From: Chromera velia
Taxonomy: Eukaryota > Sar > Chromeraceae
Length of the DNA stretch: 34,458 nt
Direction of reading: 5' to 3'
Assembly (NCBI GenBank): GCA_018398765.1
Contig: JAHBMJ010004388.1
Coordinates: forward strand, 45,114 to 79,571
Made by a program: the position numbers and the translations under genes. Below are positions 30,418 through 34,458 of this stretch, in pieces; position 1 is the first letter of the stretch; every line of letters begins with the position of its first letter. The notes under the pieces are model-generated. The model made no database searches. It was not told where the DNA came from and saw only the letters and a program-made list of their open reading frames with translations.

Positions 30418-31026
30418 CTAGCCTTGGGGGGGTACTTCCGGCTGACCATTCATAGGCTGTGCGGCCCGGGCGCGTTCATGGCAGAGTACGCATACTAGGT
30501 GGCACACTGCAGCTTCTTTGCACATAGCGTCAAATCGGCTCTGCCACTGTGGCTGGGGAATAGAGACTAGGTCCAATTTACATAGTCGGTGGGGGTGGTT
30601 GCTATCCAGTACATCGACCAAGTGATCAACCTCCAGGTTCGATCTCCAGTATCCACTTTTAAACTTTTTCAGGCCCTTCCATTATGTCCGTTCCTCCCTA
30701 AAAAAAGCCCAAACATGTTCATACTGCTCGTAAAAGGGCAAGAGGGAAGCAGCAGGCTTTTTCCCCATGATGATATGCCTCCGCAGCTCATAACTAAGAC
30801 TCCTCTTGTCTTGGTGCGTGGGAACTTCAAAAGGAGAAGGAAGAGAAAAGGAAAAGATGGGCTGCTGACAAACAAGCTCTTCAAGCGACTAACTGACAAG
30901 CTGTTGAATTGGAACAGAAACTATTGCTTCAAGAACTTCTGTCCTACTTCTACGTTTCCCTTCTTTCAACAAGAGGGCAGGATAGGCAAAGTCACGGACA
31001 GGGCTGTAATATTGGAAAGAAGACAT
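30418..31026 (-). pseudogene. Broken HNH-like reading frame, probably related to the neighbouring element ORF
   Basis: One frame of 203 codons starts at MSSFQYYSPVRDFAY (31026) and ends at a stop at 30420-30418. Two in-frame stops interrupt it, TAG at 30891-30889 and TAA at 30684-30682. Composition and frame continue across both: KEGKRRSRTEVLEAIVSVPI, then EVPTHQDKRSLSYELRRHII, then ASLLPFYEQYEHVWAFFREE, then KFKSGYWRSNLEVDHLVDVL. Its C-terminal part has VDHLVDVLDSNHP and LVCVLCHERAR. These echo the D-x-N-H-P and C-x2-C-H motifs of the intact ORF at 29535-30008. The overall sequence is only distantly similar, so it is a relative, not a recent copy. It lies outside the inverted repeats. It could be an expressed gene only if the stops are removed by splicing, for which I see no sites. 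Confidence 0.5.
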
Positions 31027-32947
31027 TCGCCAGTTTACCTAGCCATGAAACCAGCTCTGCCTACTGTTTATCTTCATTATTCTTTATTAAAAAAAAAATT
31101 TGATGGAATTTGGTTTTGTTATATGCATTAGGGTCTGTTTTATACTTATAGAGCCTTTGCAACATATAGAATCACCACTTGACATCTGAAGGAAGCTTCA
31201 TTCCTTTAAACTCACTGATTGGGAGAGTTGTATATATCTGATTATTACATGCATACAGTTTAATTTGCATGCATGTGATGAAACAAGTTAAGCTCAGTCA
31301 AGCTCGTGGCCCTGCAATTGCCTGTATGTACTTAATTTTTTGCTTGCGTGGACCACAACAAAATGGGTAAAGTGTAATAAAATTTGCTATATTTCCTTGT
31401 AACACCTCCATATGTTATTCACGATGTGTTGTTTCACTTCCGTGCTTGGTGCGTGCATCAATCACTCTGCATGCATGGCCCTTCAGGACTGCATGCTTCG
31501 GCCCAGAGCATCACTCTGGCCGCTCGCCTCTAAAACCTAACAAACCTGCAGGTGCGATCAGATATGGAGGAGGTCCAAATAGACTAAGTACATGCACTCC
31601 TAGTTGGTACTGGGAACTGCCCAGTGGAGCGTTCTAGCTAACGTCTAGGTATATCTAGATTTTATTCCTCAATTGAAGCCTAGTATTTCAAGGAAAAACG
31701 AACAATACGTTGAACATCATTTAAAAGGCCGGATGATGAATTGCACACAGTATTACATAATTAATTGGAAGCGGTTTCAAAGATTAACCATATAAATATC
31801 TAGAAATATCAATTAATATCAATACATGCATGTGAATTAAAATTATTTTTAAAAGAATTAAAAATATTATTTTTTTTTAAAAAGTCTGCATATTCCTACA
31901 AAAAAACGTGTACGATGATACTACGATCCCCTCATTTAATTCACTGAAGACTAAACTGAAGACTAGTAAAGAAATTTGTAATGCTATTTCAAGATATTTT
32001 ATGACATTTTTTCATATACGACGGTGCTGTCACGGCGGTTAACTTCCCCGGGTTAAGGTTTTGTGTATTCCTAAACGGCATGAGCATACATGAACAGCGA
32101 TCCTGGTGATACCGAGACAGACTTAAATGAAAAAAGAAAGTTAAGTCAAGTGCTCTACTAGCTGTTCTACCTAATGTTCTACCACAGTAAATCGATAAAA
32201 AAATTTATATGCGGACTAGTATGCATTTTTTTTTAATATAGATATAAAATGAACCACTGTATATAACTGCATGCATGAGTTGCCAATCGTCTTTGGTTTC
32301 GGGAACTTTAAGCTAAACTAAAGCAATTTAATAAGTATTGTAAAGTGAGTCATTTATAAAATTAGTGTATGAGTGAGTTTTCAGTAAAAGGATGGAACTA
32401 AGGTTGAGAAACTTAGTGATCAACATAGCTTATAGTCAAATCAAAACTTCACCTAAAATTACTGTTAGTACGTATATATAATAAATTTATTAATTAAAAA
32501 AATATGTTAAAAATTATTTTAATGGATATGTTTCAATGTATGTTTTCCTAGATGTTTTCAGAGTCATAAATTCATAATTTAGCCTGAGAGAGAATTGAAC
32601 ATAAACATTTATTTCTTTATCTTCAAGTTACATTCAATAGTAGTTAAGTTAATTTATTTCACCGTTAAATTTACACACATTTTTTTTCTTTAAGTTACTT
32701 TTTTTTCTTGTAAAACTGACAATGAATTCTAGTATTAATTTTTCTAGCAATCATCTAAAATCGGGTCGGACGGGTCCAGACCGTCCAGTTCAACGCTTCA
32801 CCCAGATACAAATTCATTCAGATCACAGCCAATGTAAGCGAACAACACGTGACAGTGCATTGTACAACATTTTACAACACGTACTATAGAACACGTGTAT
32901 TAGTTGTCTGCATGTACATATGTACTTCATTTCTCCCCATTTCTTCT
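31027..32947. other. AT-rich stretch without a supported gene
   Basis: No coding ORF is seen. A GC-richer patch at about 31440-31640 contains paired words (CCCAGAGCATCACTCTGGCC is an imperfect palindrome) and could be part of an old repeat or a structured RNA, but nothing identifies it. The rest is AT-rich with poly-T and poly-A runs. Confidence 0.5.
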
Positions 32948-34084
32948 CTACCGCATATCTGCTTTTGTCTCTACTTCTTGAAGCCTTTCCTTCACGCGGC
33001 AAAGCATTGCGATCATGGAGCGGACCTCCCCTTGGGTGAGGGCCGACCTTCTCAACATAGCAGCAATGACTCTCTCCTGTCTCTCCCTCTTGAGACGTTC
33101 AGACTCTCTCTTTGCCTCATCTTCCGGAGGCATCAACAAAGACAAAACGTCCCCCAAAGAAGACAGGAGAAACTCCGTCTCCCCCTTCCGAGCAGGACCG
33201 TCCCTCTTCCCCAGATGGAGGGACATGTGGGAGGGCCCCACCTCCCCCCTCCCTTTTCTTTCCCCCTCACCAACACACATCGGCGGATCCGTCCTTCGTT
33301 CTCCTCCCCTCCCACGAAGAACAAGATTTCCATTTTCAAGTACGCTCTCCTTTCCCTTAGGCTCTCTCATCTCCCTTCCCTCCAATTTCAAGTCTCTCGG
33401 CTGAGATTCAACATTCACACTGCCTTCCAATCCATCTCTATGCAGAGGAATCCCCATATGATTCCCTCTTCCTGCCCCAGTTTCCAATCCAGGCGCAGGT
33501 TCATGAACCGACTGATCAGATGAATGACCGTCCGAGGGGTCAAACAGAGGATCTGATAAAGGCTCCAGCTCCTCAAGTCCCTCTGGTTTGACAACAGACT
33601 TCACCACAGGAGCTTTCAGTGCCCCTGTGGTTGCCTTTGTGCAGAAAGGGTTCAAAGGGCTTCTCTTCAAATACCCCAGCGCCTCCACTTGCTCCTTCAC
33701 ATGGAACGACCGTTGAGAAAACAACTCGTATGCAACCAGCGTGACTGCCTGTGCAAGGTTCAAGGAAGAGAACAAAGGGCTGGTAGGTATCTGAATAGTG
33801 CCGTCAGCAAAGTGACAATCCTCATTGCTCAGACCCAAACGTTCCGACCCAAAAATGATACCGCAACACCCCAGTAACCTCTCCCCCTCCCCCGCCTCCC
33901 TCTCTCCCGTCTCTCTCTCCTGTTCTCTAGCCAGTCTGTCTATCTCTCTCGCAGCTCCGTAGGGTGTCATCACGAAGTGGTGCGAGACTGCGCGGAGTCT
34001 GTTGGTGGTTGCGAAGGTCCGTGTCAGGTCCCCGCAAGCAGCCGGGAGGGAGTCGAAGAGACGGGCGGACTTAAGGACCTCATC
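32948..34084 (-). CDS. TrmJ/SpoU-type tRNA 2'-O-methyltransferase, last exon
   Basis: Enzymes of this SPOUT family transfer a methyl group from SAM to a ribose 2'-oxygen of RNA. TrmJ acts on tRNA position 32. This exon starts after an ATGCAG acceptor at 34085 with DEVLKSARLFDSLPAACGDL and TFATTNR. It then has the SPOUT motif 2 GIIFGSERLGLSNED and motif 3 IQIPTSPLFSSLNLAQAVTL followed by VAYELF, which form the knotted cofactor site. The C-terminal helix pair MLRRSALTQGEVRSMIAMLC matches the TrmJ dimerisation tail. About 200 residues of low-complexity, Glu/Pro/Ser-rich sequence lie between the SPOUT core and that tail, far more than in bacterial TrmJ. Motif 1 (first 50-80 residues) must be in an upstream exon beyond the window. 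The ATG at 34159 is intronic in this model, because the tract before DEVLK does not resemble the family. The target nucleotide is inferred. Confidence 0.88.
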   Translation of the reverse strand, partial: DEVLKSARLFDSLPAACGDLTRTFATTNRLRAVSHHFVMTPYGAAREIDRLAREQERETGEREAGEGERLLGCCGIIFGSERLGLSNEDCHFADGTIQIPTSPLFSSLNLAQAVTLVAYELFSQRSFHVKEQVEALGYLKRSPLNPFCTKATTGALKAPVVKSVVKPEGLEELEPLSDPLFDPSDGHSSDQSVHEPAPGLETGAGRGNHMGIPLHRDGLEGSVNVESQPRDLKLEGREMREPKGKESVLENGNLVLRGRGGERRTDPPMCVGEGERKGRGEVGPSHMSLHLGKRDGPARKGETEFLLSSLGDVLSLLMPPEDEAKRESERLKRERQERVIAAMLRRSALTQGEVRSMIAMLCRVKERLQEVETKADMR

Positions 34085-34299
34085 CTGCATGCATTGGAAT
34101 GGCGCGATGGGGGGGCAGGCTAGTCTCGCCCCCTGTGCCTGTTCGGTGCGTGGGATCATGTTGGGTACGTGTATTTATGTATGTATGCATTCATGAATCT
34201 ACATACACGTAGACACGCACAGATGCATGTTTCTATGTGCGTCTGTACCTACATATGTGCATATGAGCCAGTCATTGGTGAGCATGTGTATGTGTGATA

Positions 34300-34312
34300 G
34301 AGAGCGCGCGCG

Positions 34313-34344
<32 letters not shown>

Positions 34345-34401
34345 GTGAGAGAGAGAGATGCAATCAAGATCGTCGTCACCCAACGTGATGAGACACACTG
34401 A

Positions 34402-34435
<34 letters not shown>

Positions 34436-34458
34436 CTCTCTCTCCCTCCCTTCCCCCC
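34300..34458. repeat. (GT)n and (CT)n microsatellites at the right edge
   Basis: A GT run at about 34314-34343 and a CT tract at about 34400-34452. Both fall in the intron upstream of the TrmJ exon. Confidence 0.95.

Noticed and set aside
30600-30660. tRNA gene or tRNA-derived SINE suggested by AGGTTCGATCTCC
   Set aside because: The word resembles a B box, but no acceptor, D or anticodon stem could be formed around it. The same applies to GGGTTCAAGC near 30122.
30589-31131. 180-codon plus-strand ORF
   Set aside because: It lies antisense to the broken HNH-like frame, whose composition and motifs are more protein-like.

Overview
This is a nuclear window from a eukaryotic protist. Genes are split into many short exons. 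The introns use GT-AG ends, with donors of the GTGAGT/GTCAGT type and acceptors that often read ATGCAG or CTGCAG. Microsatellites fill the introns and intergenic DNA. A PACRG homologue implies a lineage that builds flagella. Canonical GT donors argue against a dinoflagellate. My best guess is an alveolate of the chromerid kind (Chromera velia or similar), but this is inference from style, not a match I could run. No tRNA, rRNA or CRISPR array was found.

Layout: 1-828 (-) holds the 5' exons of an unrecognised gene that runs off the left edge. 2018-2728 (-) is a broken coiled-coil reading frame. 2860-3720 is an AT-rich island with a retroelement-like 3' tail. 4023-7452 (-) is a complete seven-exon PACRG gene, the best-supported call here. 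A roughly 0.9 kb region with TGCATGCA motifs separates it from a divergent (+) gene at 8334-15455. That gene is modelled with 18 phase-consistent exons encoding about 481 residues that I cannot assign to a family. 15456-16344 may hold extra exons.

16345-20870 is a repeat island. It contains a decayed reverse-transcriptase element on the minus strand (YADD motif visible, several nonsense codons, trinucleotide tail), acidic and minisatellite repeats, and a second copy of the retroelement-like tail. 20916-23169 (+) may be a small five-exon gene. 24484-29050 (-) is a large gene for a coiled-coil/disordered protein with a possible GAS2-like segment split over three exons. At its 5' end lies a remnant of a SAM-dependent methyltransferase.

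29230-32930 is a second AT-rich island. It contains a 1,024-bp element with 29-bp terminal inverted repeats and one intact HNH-nuclease-like ORF. Just outside lies a broken reading frame that looks related. 32948-34084 (-) is the last exon of a TrmJ/SpoU-type tRNA 2'-O-methyltransferase whose 5' part lies beyond the right edge.

Gene blocks and AT-rich repeat islands alternate. The strongest candidate for something undescribed is the inverted-repeat HNH element with its related broken copy. The unassigned 481-residue gene that shares a promoter region with PACRG comes next. Exon models were built by eye from splice motifs and phase continuity.
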